Below are positions 1-5,617 of a DNA stretch of 10,115 nt, in pieces; positions within the stretch are counted from its first letter, which is position 1; the number at the start of each line of letters is the position of its first letter. Source of the stretch: JBKJZO01 sp046715235 (GTDB taxonomy: Bacteria > Actinomycetota > Actinomycetes > BP-191); contig JBKJZO010000216.1 in NCBI GenBank assembly GCA_046715235.1, positions 1 to 10,115 of the forward strand, read 5' to 3'. A model generated the notes under the pieces. That model saw only the letters and a program-made list of their open reading frames with translations, did no database searches and had not been told where the DNA came from. The position numbers were made by a program, and so were the translations under genes.

Positions 1-465
1 GTACAGGAGCACGCCGAACACCGCGAGCAGGATCGCGATCTGCCAGGGGTGGCCCAGGTGATCGGTGATCGGCCCCTCGAGCGCGGCCCCGATCCCTGCC
101 GCGGGAATCGTGGCCATGACGAGGTACCACGCCAGCTTCTGCTCATGCGTGCTGGCACTGCGGGTGGCGACGCTGGAGAACCACGCTCGGATCAACGCCC
201 AGAGGTCCTTGCGCAGGTAAAGCGCCGCGCCGACGAACGTGCCGATGTGCAGCGCGACGTCGAAGAACTTGTTGCCTTCCTTGGCGCAGTAAACCGACTC
301 CCAGTCGAATGCCCACGGCACCAGGATCAGGTGTCCCGATGACGAGACCGGCAGGAACTCGGTCAGGCCCTGAGTCAGCCCAAGGACCGCGGCCTGCAGC
401 GTCGTGACGTGAAACGCGACGTCGCCGGCGCACGGCGACGAGGCGGCGAGCAGCGCGCCGCTCAT
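1..465 (-). CDS. uppP: Undecaprenyl-diphosphatase UppP (BacA family), C-terminus beyond window
   Basis: UppP is an integral membrane enzyme that dephosphorylates undecaprenyl diphosphate, recycling the lipid carrier for peptidoglycan and other envelope polymers. The 155 residues visible begin with a short extension and then carry the family's first active-site motif, (E/Q)xxxE, as QGLTEFLPVSSSGH at residues 32-45, including Gln32, Glu36 and His45. Hydrophobic stretches follow around residues 65-85 and 113-130. The second motif, PGxSRSxxT, should lie past the left edge, so roughly half of the usual 270-290 residues is visible. The ATG at 463-465 overlaps the TGA of the upstream oxidoreductase as ATGA, so the two are probably translationally coupled. 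A start further inside is possible, because family members often begin closer to the motif. The family assignment is secure. Confidence 0.93.
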   Translation of the reverse strand, partial: MSGALLAASSPCAGDVAFHVTTLQAAVLGLTQGLTEFLPVSSSGHLILVPWAFDWESVYCAKEGNKFFDVALHIGTFVGAALYLRKDLWALIRAWFSSVATRSASTHEQKLAWYLVMATIPAAGIGAALEGPITDHLGHPWQIAILLAVFGVLLY

Positions 466-1511
466 TCCCCCACCCCTGCCTTGTCCAACGCCGTCGCGCA
501 GCGTCGCAGCTGATCGATGCGCTCCTCCACGGTCGCGCCGAAGCATGTCACCGACAGCGTTGAGACACCCGCTGCGGCGAACGCCTGCAGCCTGTCGGCA
601 ATTCGGGCCTCGGGGCCGAGCAGCGACGTCTCGTCGAGGAACTCGAGCGGTACGGCGGCCATCGCGCCCTCGTAGTCACGCGCGAGATAGCGGTCCTGCA
701 CGACCGCGGCTGCGTCGGCGTACCCGTAACGCGCTGCGAGGGCGTTGTAGAAGTTGTGCTCCCGTGAGCCCATCCCGCCGACGTACAGGGCGGCGTACAC
801 GCGGACCGGCACGGCGGCAGCGGCGATGTCGTCGGCGATCGACAAAGGCACCGTCGGCGCAATGTCGAAGCCGGTGAGGTCGAGGCCGCGCGTGGCCCGC
901 CCCGTCCGTAGCGGCTCGAGCCAGAGCTCGGCGTGCTCGGGCGAGAAGAACATGGGCAGCAGGCCGTCGGCGATCTCCCCGGCGAGCTCGAGGTTTTTTG
1001 GCCCCATCGCTGCGAGGTAGATCGGGATGTCCGCGCGTAAAGGCCGCATCGCCAAGGTGAGCGCTTTGCCGGGACCATCAGGGCGCGGCAACTGGAAGTG
1101 CTCGCCGCCGTACCGCAGTCGCTGGCGGCGCAGGACCATCCGAACGATGTCGAGGTACTCGCGGGTGCGGGCCAGCGGCGCGTCGTACGAGACGCCGTGC
1201 CAGCCCTCGGAGACCTGCGGGCCAGACAGGCCCAGGCCGAGCATGAACCGCCCGTGCGAGAGCGTGTCGAGGGTCGCCGCGGTCATTGCCGTCATCGCCG
1301 GCGTACGAGCCGGCATCTGGAGGACCGCCGACCCGATGCCGATCGACTCGGTCTGCGCGGCGATCCACGCCAGCACGGTGGCGGCGTCGGAGCCGTACGC
1401 CTCGGCCGCCCACACGATCGCGAAGCCGAGCCGCTCCGCTTCGCGCGCGAGAGCCAGCGCCTCGGAGGCGTCGGCGGTCGCGCCGTACCCGAGGTTGAGC
1501 CCCAGCCGCAC
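462..1511 (-). CDS. LLM-class F420-dependent oxidoreductase (luciferase-like fold)
   Basis: This 349-residue protein belongs to the bacterial luciferase-like monooxygenase superfamily, in the group that typically uses coenzyme F420. It is a TIM-barrel, presumably cytoplasmic; the substrate cannot be read from sequence. The N-terminal strand MRLGLNLGYG is followed by LAREAERLGFAIVWAAEAYG (20-39), the usual first helix and second strand. Other family patterns are TLSHGRFMLGLG (83-94), SEGWHGV (101-107) and RTREYLDIVR (115-124). The start is a GTG preceded by GGGAG with a six-base gap. A GTG start and strong Shine-Dalgarno fit a gene with its own leader or near the head of an operon. The stop overlaps the uppP start by four bases, so the two are very likely cotranscribed. 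Neighbouring uppP in actinomycetes is a familiar arrangement; a role in envelope metabolism is inference only. Confidence 0.88.
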   Translation of the reverse strand: MRLGLNLGYGATADASEALALAREAERLGFAIVWAAEAYGSDAATVLAWIAAQTESIGIGSAVLQMPARTPAMTAMTAATLDTLSHGRFMLGLGLSGPQVSEGWHGVSYDAPLARTREYLDIVRMVLRRQRLRYGGEHFQLPRPDGPGKALTLAMRPLRADIPIYLAAMGPKNLELAGEIADGLLPMFFSPEHAELWLEPLRTGRATRGLDLTGFDIAPTVPLSIADDIAAAAVPVRVYAALYVGGMGSREHNFYNALAARYGYADAAAVVQDRYLARDYEGAMAAVPLEFLDETSLLGPEARIADRLQAFAAAGVSTLSVTCFGATVEERIDQLRRCATALDKAGVGE

Positions 1512-1559
1512 GCGTCACTCCCGGTCGTCGAGTCGAGCCGCTGAGCCTAGAGCTTGTCG

Positions 1560-1580
1560 AACAACCTGTGTGGGGTTGTT
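1560..1580. repeat. 7-bp perfect inverted repeat in intergenic gap
   Basis: AACAACC at 1560-1566 and GGTTGTT at 1574-1580 form a perfect 7-bp stem around a seven-base loop. It lies in the 129-bp gap after the reductase gene and before the oxidoreductase start, both on the minus strand. It could be a weak transcription terminator for the reductase, although there is no T-tract, or an operator for the oxidoreductase-uppP pair. The sequence does not decide between these. Confidence 0.3.
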
Positions 1581-1640
1581 GCGGCACCGCCCTTGCACAC
1601 CGCGTTTGGTCTTTGCCTGGCGTTCGCGTGGCCGGCTCGG

Positions 1641-2201
1641 TCAGACGCTTACGCGATAGTGGAGGTGAACGACGCCGTTTCGGAACCGGCGCTCATCGAG
1701 AAGTTCGAGGTGCGCGCGGACGTTGTCTGGCAGGGCGCGCTTGCCGCCTCCCACCACGATCGGGCACAAGAACAGATGGCACTCGTCGACCAGCCCCGCG
1801 CCGATTGCGTGGCCAGCGAGCTCGGCACCCCCGACTGCGATGTCGGCCCCCGAGGACTGCTTGAGGCGCCGGACGGCGTCTCGATCGAACTCGCGCTCGA
1901 TCCGCGTCCTCGCGCTGGATACCGTCTGAAGCGCCCGGGAGTACACGATCTTCTCAGCTGCCCGCCAGATCCCAGCGTAGTCCGAGAACACTGCCGGCTC
2001 ATCGGCCTCGGTGCTCACGGTCTCCCAGAACACCATCGTCTCGTACATCCGGCGCCCGTATAGGTAGGTGCCGATCGGCCGCTCGAGATCGTTGACGAAC
2101 GCATGCACCTCGTCATCCGGCGCCGCCCAGTCGAACCTGCCCTCCTCGTCCTCGACGTACCCGTCAAGCGAGGCGATCGCCGCATAGATCAGCTTGGCCA
2201 T
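1641..2201 (-). CDS. Dihydrofolate reductase family protein (RibD C-terminal-like)
   Basis: This 186-residue protein has the fold shared by dihydrofolate reductase and the RibD reductase domain, so it is probably a cytoplasmic NADPH-dependent reductase. The substrate is unknown, and this small stand-alone group is not the housekeeping FolA. Family features are MAKLIYAAIASLDGYVED at the start, GTYLYGRRMYETMVFWE (44-60), and the nucleotide-binding stretch GADIAVGGAELAG (118-130), followed by VDECHLFLCPIVVGGGKRALP (138-158, quoted in part as the VGGGKRALP loop). I chose the ATG at 2199-2201 because GGAG lies five bases before it; a GTG two codons upstream lacks a well-placed ribosome site. It sits between an IS3 relic and the oxidoreductase-uppP pair, which suggests it may have been inserted into an older gene order. 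Confidence 0.85.
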   Translation of the reverse strand: MAKLIYAAIASLDGYVEDEEGRFDWAAPDDEVHAFVNDLERPIGTYLYGRRMYETMVFWETVSTEADEPAVFSDYAGIWRAAEKIVYSRALQTVSSARTRIEREFDRDAVRRLKQSSGADIAVGGAELAGHAIGAGLVDECHLFLCPIVVGGGKRALPDNVRAHLELLDERRFRNGVVHLHYRVSV

Positions 2202-2212
2202 CTCCACTCCAA

Positions 2213-2433
2213 TCGGTCGTTACGGTGCAGCCACGACGTGGAGTGCCGCCGTCGCGGGTTGAACCACCCCTCGACGTACTCGACCGGATCCGGCGCGACC
2301 CGCACCCCGGCCGCGTGGATCTCGCGGATCTTCTCCATCAACCACACATCCTCGAGCGTCCGGTTTGAGGGCGCTCGGCGCTCCCACGGTTGTTCAACGC
2401 CCTTTAGTCGCGGCGGCCGGCGTACCGCCCCGC
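2213..2433 (-). pseudogene. IS3-family transposase (OrfB) relic with internal deletion
   Basis: No gene was expected in this gap, but one minus-strand frame reads as two disconnected pieces of an IS3-family OrfB. The first piece is RTLEDVWLMEKIREIHAAG (about 2307-2363), which resembles the helix-turn-helix region just before the catalytic core, where members show PSxRxxxDxxLxExIREIHA. After about seven residues comes VEYVEGWFNPRRRHST (about 2237-2284), the C-terminal integrase end near the last catalytic glutamate, where members read YIExFYNxRRRHSxLGYLSP. The two parts are normally separated by well over 100 residues holding most of the DDE core, so the gene is deleted internally. After HST the usual LGYLSP continuation is lost. 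No start codon, ribosome site, OrfA or terminal inverted repeats are recognisable. It is certainly non-functional; the family call rests on remembered motifs. Confidence 0.65.
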
Positions 2434-3711
2434 TCAGCTGTTGGCGATGAACCGATCGAGGACGCGGACGCCGAACTCGAGCGCGTCGAGCGGCACGCGC
2501 TCGTCGACGCCGTGGAACATGCCGGCGAAGTCGAGACCTGGGGGCAGGCGCAGCGGGGAGAACCCGAAGCAGCGGATGCCCAGCGGCGCGAAACTCTTCG
2601 CGTCGGTGCCACCGGAGAGTGTGTAAGGGATCGGCCTGGCGCCCGGGTCCTCAGCCTTCAGCGCCGCGACCATCGCGTCGACCAGCGCCCCTTCGAAGGG
2701 CGTCTCGATGGCGATGTCGTAGTTGATGTACTCGCGGGCGATGTCAGGGCCGAGCGCGTCGTCGACCTCCTGCTCGAACTCGGCCTCGAAGCCGGGCAGG
2801 AACCGGCCGTCGACCACGGCCGACGCGGTCTGCGGGACCACGTTGACCTTGTAGCCGGCCTCGAGCATCGACGGGTTGGCCGTGTTGCGGATCGTCGCGC
2901 CGATCAACTTCGCGAGCGGTCCGAGCTTGGCGATCGTCGCCTCGATGTCGTCAGGGTCGAGCTCGATGCCGAGCGCGTCGCTCAGCTCGTCGAGGAACAC
3001 CCGCACTGTCGGCGTGACGTGGATCGGGAACGTCGTGCGGCCGAGCCGCGCAACCGCCTCGCACAGATTCGTGACGGCGTTGTCGTCGTTCAACATGCTG
3101 CCGTGACCCGCGCGACCTGACGCGGTCAACCGCATCCAGGCCATGCCCTTCTGCGCCGTCTCGATCAGGTAGAGCCGTACGTCGTCGCTGATGCTGACGC
3201 TGAACCCGCCGACCTCGCTGATGGCCTCGGTACAGCCCTCCAGCAGGTCCCGATGCTCGTTGGCCAGGACCTTGGCACCCTTGTAGCCGCCGGCCTCCTC
3301 GTCGGCGACGAACGCGAGCACGAGGTCGCGCGGCGGCTTGCGGCCTTCGCGCTTGTAGGCCCGCGCGACGGTGAGGGTCATCGCGACCATGTCCTTCATG
3401 TCGACGGCGCCGCGCCCCCACAGGCAGCCGTCCTTGATCTCGCCGGCGAACGGGTCGACCGACCAGTCAGCCTTGTCGGCTGGTACGACGGCGATGTGGC
3501 CGTGAATCAGCAGAGCCCCGCGACTGGTGTCGGCGCCCTCGAGCCGGGCCACGACGCTGGCCCGGCCGGGTTCGGACTCGAACAGCGTCGTCTCGAGTCC
3601 CACCTCCTCGAGCGCCGCCGCGACGTACTCAGCGGCCGGCCGCTCGGTCTTGCCGGGATTCGAGGTGTCGATGCGGATCAGGTCTCGGCACAGGTCGACG
3701 ACCTCGCTCAC
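2434..3711 (-). CDS. M20/M25/M40-family metallohydrolase with altered HxD motif
   Basis: This 425-residue protein matches the M20 peptidase/deacylase family, two-zinc amidohydrolases that cleave peptides or N-acyl amino acids. The sequence shows RGALLIHGHI (64-73), GRGAVDMKD (99-107) with metal-bridging Asp104, VADEEAGG (135-142) with the catalytic Glu pair 138/139, SEVGG (165-169) with a likely metal ligand Glu166, the dimerisation-domain RAGHGS (200-205), SGGTDAK (366-372) and MFHGVDE (398-404) with His400. The oddity is residue 74: family members have HxDVVP, but here it is HIAVVP, with Ala replacing the conserved Asp. Everything else looks intact. The GTG start follows AGGAGG with a good gap. 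The gene diverges from the tRNA-Leu gene. An M20 enzyme near uppP is, as I recall, a common actinobacterial arrangement. The natural substrate is unknown. Confidence 0.9.
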   Translation of the reverse strand: MSEVVDLCRDLIRIDTSNPGKTERPAAEYVAAALEEVGLETTLFESEPGRASVVARLEGADTSRGALLIHGHIAVVPADKADWSVDPFAGEIKDGCLWGRGAVDMKDMVAMTLTVARAYKREGRKPPRDLVLAFVADEEAGGYKGAKVLANEHRDLLEGCTEAISEVGGFSVSISDDVRLYLIETAQKGMAWMRLTASGRAGHGSMLNDDNAVTNLCEAVARLGRTTFPIHVTPTVRVFLDELSDALGIELDPDDIEATIAKLGPLAKLIGATIRNTANPSMLEAGYKVNVVPQTASAVVDGRFLPGFEAEFEQEVDDALGPDIAREYINYDIAIETPFEGALVDAMVAALKAEDPGARPIPYTLSGGTDAKSFAPLGIRCFGFSPLRLPPGLDFAGMFHGVDERVPLDALEFGVRVLDRFIANS

Positions 3712-3763
3712 GCTGACCCCTCCTCATTGGGACGTGCTCACATCCTGCCGCACGTAGATAGCT

Positions 3764-3793
3764 TTGGTCGGCGCCATCCGCGACAGGTATCCT
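3764..3793 (+). promoter_or_regulatory. Candidate sigma-70-type promoter of tRNA-Leu
   Basis: TTGGTC at 3764-3769 and TATCCT at 3788-3793 are separated by 18 bases and lie 33 bases before the mature tRNA 5' end. Both boxes are close to the housekeeping consensus and the position suits a tRNA precursor with a short leader. No transcript data are available, so this remains a prediction. Confidence 0.55.
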
Positions 3794-3826
3794 TCCAACC
3801 GCCCTAGCCCCGGCTGGTGGTGTCAC

Positions 3827-3910
3827 GTCGGAGTGGCGGAATAGGCAGACGCGCATGGTTGAGGGCCATGTGCCCGCAAGGGCATGGGGGTTCAAGTCCC
3901 CCCTCCGACA
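3827..3910 (+). tRNA. tRNA-Leu(GAG)
   Basis: The complete 84-base cloverleaf can be drawn. The acceptor stem is GTCGGAG (3827-3833) paired with CTCCGAC (3903-3909), with discriminator A at 3910. The D stem GCG/CGC is followed by anticodon stem CATGG/CCATG enclosing loop TTGAGGG, giving anticodon GAG, which reads CTC and CTT leucine codons. The long class II variable arm TGCCC-GCAA-GGGCA is typical of leucine tRNA. The T arm is GGGGG-TTCAAGT-CCCCC. The CCA end is not encoded: the next bases are CGC. The 3' end is repeated exactly downstream, marking this gene as a probable integration target for mobile elements. Confidence 0.97.
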
Positions 3911-3911
3911 C
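3890..3911 (+). repeat. Copy 1 of tRNA 3'-end direct repeat (attachment site)
   Basis: These 22 bases, from the T-loop side of the T arm to one base past the discriminator, recur without mismatch at 5529-5550. The flanking bases differ on both sides. An exact copy of a tRNA 3' end downstream of an intact tRNA gene is the usual footprint of tyrosine-recombinase integration, with this copy retained inside the tRNA gene. Confidence 0.8.
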
Positions 3912-3927
3912 GCTGTGATAGCGACGA

Positions 3928-3952
3928 AAGCCCAGGTCATCGGGCCGGGCTT
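3928..3952 (+). terminator. Possible hairpin terminator downstream of tRNA-Leu
   Basis: AAGCCC at 3928-3933 can pair with GGGCTT at 3947-3952, with a short GG/CC pairing inside the loop, starting 18 bases after the tRNA. GC-rich hairpins at this distance commonly end actinobacterial tRNA transcripts. There is no clear T-tract, so the call is tentative. Confidence 0.35.
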
Positions 3953-3982
3953 CGCTCGTTCTCGGGGTCAGAATCGGCCGGG

Positions 3983-4000
3983 TGGTCACAAGTTGGTCAC
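3983..4000 (+). repeat. Tandem TGGTCAC direct repeats, one helical turn apart
   Basis: TGGTCAC occurs at 3983-3989 and again at 3994-4000, so the copies start 11 bases apart and face the same side of the helix. They lie 70-90 bases from the attachment-site repeat. Such spacing suits cooperative protein binding, for instance an integrase arm site or a regulator upstream of the lipoprotein gene. Function is inferred from spacing alone. Confidence 0.35.
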
Positions 4001-4085
4001 GGTCGTGGCTGAAGCATCGCGTGCAGCCCAGCGCGGCCGGCCAGTCGGCCCCAGCGGCACCTATGCCCGTGGCACGCTGTTCCGC

Positions 4086-5147
4086 GTGGGCTGGCCACGC
4101 TTACTCGCGGTCGTGACGCTCGCCCTTGTCGCAGCGTGCTCATCGGCCGGCGACACACGACCGAACACGGCGGGCACGACCTTGGGCCCGACGACAACGG
4201 ATGACACGGTCGGCGCCGCTCGGACGACCGGCAGTGACGGAGAGCAGCCGTCTACCTCGGCGCCGACGCCAGCCGACGAGGCGCTCCGGGACCTCGCCAA
4301 CTGCACAGACCCGTGCGTCGTCACAGGGCGGATCCCCGTGGATCACCCAAGGTGGGGCCAAGTCGAGATCGTGACGTTCGGGCCTCGCCCTGGAACCACG
4401 GACGCCACATGTGACCACAAGCTGCTCTTCGCTATCGACGACAGCGACACGATCGTCTGGGATCCAGGGCCTCCCGACCCAGACTCCTGCCCGTGGTACG
4501 CGTTCGGACCGGCTGGGACACAGGACCATGGATCGTCGATCTCCAATGCCATCGACCGATCCGGCCGGATCTTCCTCGACTGGAACCCCGGCCGTTACAA
4601 CGGCGTCAGCGTGCTCGTCGTGACCCCACAGGGATTCGACGACCTCGAGACCCTTCCGCTTGCCGACTACGCGACGCGCTTCTACGGCAGTACCGCCGAG
4701 GACACGGACGGCGACGGCGACTACGAGATCGTGCTCGATGTCAACAGCTGCTACCTGAGCTGCGCTGGCGGTCCGAACTGGATCACCAGCTTCAGCTGGA
4801 ACGGCAGCGACTTCGCTCCGAGACCCGAGGCGACACCGACGGCGTGCGGCCACTACGGCATCTGGGAGGACGAGCCCGAGCTTCATCAAGTTGCCGAGTT
4901 GCGTGACATCACGGTGCAGGACACGACGTGCTTCGAAGTCGTCTCAGCCGACGAGCCATTCGCGCCGGCCGGCGACGCGCTCGTCGATACGCTCGTGCGA
5001 GCCCACGACCAAACCAGGGCCGCTTCGTCCTTCCAGGCGAGCGGTTGGCGATGCGAGGTTACGAATCCCGGCTCGGATGGCGCGAGATATGCCTGTTCCG
5101 GTGCTGGGACCCTGACCTTCACCCGGCACACAACATTCTCCCGATAG
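4086..5147 (+). CDS. Cysteine-rich lipoprotein of unknown function with a DxDGDGDxE site
   Basis: I do not recognise this 353-residue protein. Starting at the GTG at 4086, it has a short basic head, a hydrophobic core (LLAVVTLALVAA) and a lipobox LVAAC with Cys18, so it is very probably an exported lipoprotein anchored to the membrane. A Thr/Ser/Pro-rich linker runs to about residue 68. The globular part contains ten further cysteines, including NCTDPC and SCYLSC, an even number consistent with disulfides. EDTDGDGDYEIV near residues 205-216 resembles calcium-binding loops of FG-GAP/VCBS repeats, but only one is evident. The frame is open upstream into the tRNA gene; that part is not coding in my view. 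There is no Shine-Dalgarno; CACGCT lies seven bases before the GTG. It is the main cargo of the tRNA-linked module and may act at the cell surface. Confidence 0.72.
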   Translation: MGWPRLLAVVTLALVAACSSAGDTRPNTAGTTLGPTTTDDTVGAARTTGSDGEQPSTSAPTPADEALRDLANCTDPCVVTGRIPVDHPRWGQVEIVTFGPRPGTTDATCDHKLLFAIDDSDTIVWDPGPPDPDSCPWYAFGPAGTQDHGSSISNAIDRSGRIFLDWNPGRYNGVSVLVVTPQGFDDLETLPLADYATRFYGSTAEDTDGDGDYEIVLDVNSCYLSCAGGPNWITSFSWNGSDFAPRPEATPTACGHYGIWEDEPELHQVAELRDITVQDTTCFEVVSADEPFAPAGDALVDTLVRAHDQTRAASSFQASGWRCEVTNPGSDGARYACSGAGTLTFTRHTTFSR

Positions 5148-5164
5148 CTCCTCTTCGATGGGGC

Positions 5165-5188
5165 CGACCCTGGCTCCGGGAGGGGTCG
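5165..5188 (+). terminator. GC-rich hairpin after the lipoprotein gene
   Basis: CGACCC at 5165-5170 pairs with GGGTCG at 5183-5188, and CTCC/GGAG can pair inside the loop. It starts 18 bases after the lipoprotein stop codon. The position fits an intrinsic terminator, but no T-tract follows, and the 3' arm could instead pair with CGACCCC at 5229-5235. Confidence 0.4.
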
Positions 5189-5303
5189 ACGTCTCGTGGC
5201 GGGTATTGGCCTCGACACGTCGATGACGCGACCCCGGCGAAGCGGGCGGCGGGCCGGAACCGTCGCCACGATCAAGGTGCAACGGTTCTGCAATCATCGG
5301 CGG

Positions 5304-5465
5304 GTGCCTTCTCCGACGCCGGCGAACTGGTCCGAAGCCAACCTTCGCCACTTCGCAACGCAGCACATCGGCTGCGAGGTCGCGATGCTGACCGCACAAG
5401 CAAAGGCGTTCCACGACATGAACGTCGAAATCGAGGCGGAGAAGGCTGCGGGCCAGCCCCACGAC
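5304..5465 (+). pseudogene. Fragment of an unidentified protein, probably truncated
   Basis: From a GTG at 5304 the frame reads VPSPTPANWSEANLRHFATQ and continues as HIGCEVAMLTAQAKAFHDMN and VEIEAEKAAGQPH. This has the balanced composition and amphipathic helices of real protein, unlike shadow frames nearby. After about residue 50 the frame turns into Arg/His/Pro-rich nonsense and stays open only across repeat copy 2 and into the acetyltransferase gene in another frame. I take it as the N-terminal piece of a small helical protein, broken by a frameshift or by recombination near the attachment site. The family is not recognised. It could be an intact tiny protein only if it ended early, and no early stop exists. 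Confidence 0.35.
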
Positions 5466-5528
5466 CATCGGGGTCCTTATCGAGATGCCCGGCACCCGCC
5501 AACATCAGCTGTCACGGCCGAGAGGACA

Positions 5529-5553
5529 GTTCAAGTCCCCCCTCCGACACCAC
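5529..5553 (+). repeat. Copy 2 of tRNA 3'-end repeat, carrying CCA
   Basis: Bases 5529-5550 match the tRNA gene at 3890-3911 exactly. Here the discriminator A at 5549 is followed by CCA, whereas the intact tRNA gene has CGC. The 5' half of a tRNA is absent: the bases before 5529 do not resemble the T stem or variable arm. Bases 5540-5553 recur at 6377-6390. It therefore looks like a displaced tRNA tail, an attachment-site remnant. Confidence 0.75.
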
Positions 5554-5605
5554 AGAATCGGCTCGCTGCGGCGGTCAGGTCGGCGAGCATGATCGAGTCG
5601 TGCAG

Positions 5606-5611
5606 TACTCT
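5606..5611 (+). promoter_or_regulatory. Candidate -10 box for a leaderless acetyltransferase transcript
   Basis: TACTCT fits the actinobacterial TANNNT -10 element and ends six bases before the GTG at 5618, so transcription would begin at or next to the start codon. No Shine-Dalgarno precedes the GTG. A matching -35 element is not evident. Confidence 0.45.
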
Positions 5612-5617
5612 CGCGCG

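Larger units (their letters stand above)
3890..5550. mobile_element. Probable small integrated element at tRNA-Leu (module 1)
   Basis: The segment between repeat copies 1 and 2 has a period of 1639 bp. It carries a lipoprotein gene and a broken or fragmentary reading frame, but no integrase, replication or conjugation gene. It is therefore either the eroded remainder of a larger island or a passively mobilised element that used an integrase encoded elsewhere. The evidence is the exact 22-bp repeat at a tRNA 3' end and the unfamiliar content; an excised form has not been shown. Confidence 0.5.
5148..5617. other. 470-bp gap: hairpins, frame fragment and repeat copy 2
   Basis: No intact gene is convincing here. 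In order the gap holds a GC-rich hairpin after the lipoprotein stop, a longer imperfect inverted repeat (5182-5193 pairing with 5225-5235 with one bulge), a protein-like reading-frame fragment from 5304, repeat copy 2 of the tRNA 3' end, and the promoter-like sequence of the acetyltransferase gene. Several frames are open through the whole stretch, but that is expected at this base composition. Confidence 0.6.

Noticed and set aside
2365..3120. Plus-strand open frame of 251 codons opposite the M20 gene
   Set aside because: It is Glu/Arg/Val-rich mirror sequence with no motif, antisense to a clear M20 enzyme.
3804..3989. Minus-strand open frame containing GGLEPPCP across the tRNA gene
   Set aside because: This peptide is a well-known artefact of reading tRNA-Leu backwards. 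I also considered an integrase C-terminal tail here, but saw no Arg-His-Arg-Tyr recombinase motifs.
3855..4085. Upstream extension of the lipoprotein frame beginning at an ATG inside the tRNA gene
   Set aside because: It would translate the tRNA itself and place a signal peptide 77 residues into the protein. The GTG at 4086 gives a normal lipoprotein N-terminus.
4928..5617. Upstream extension of the acetyltransferase frame, open from 4928
   Set aside because: This part overlaps the lipoprotein gene and repeat copy 2 and is Arg-rich without motifs. Protein-like sequence begins at about 5618, next to a -10-like box.
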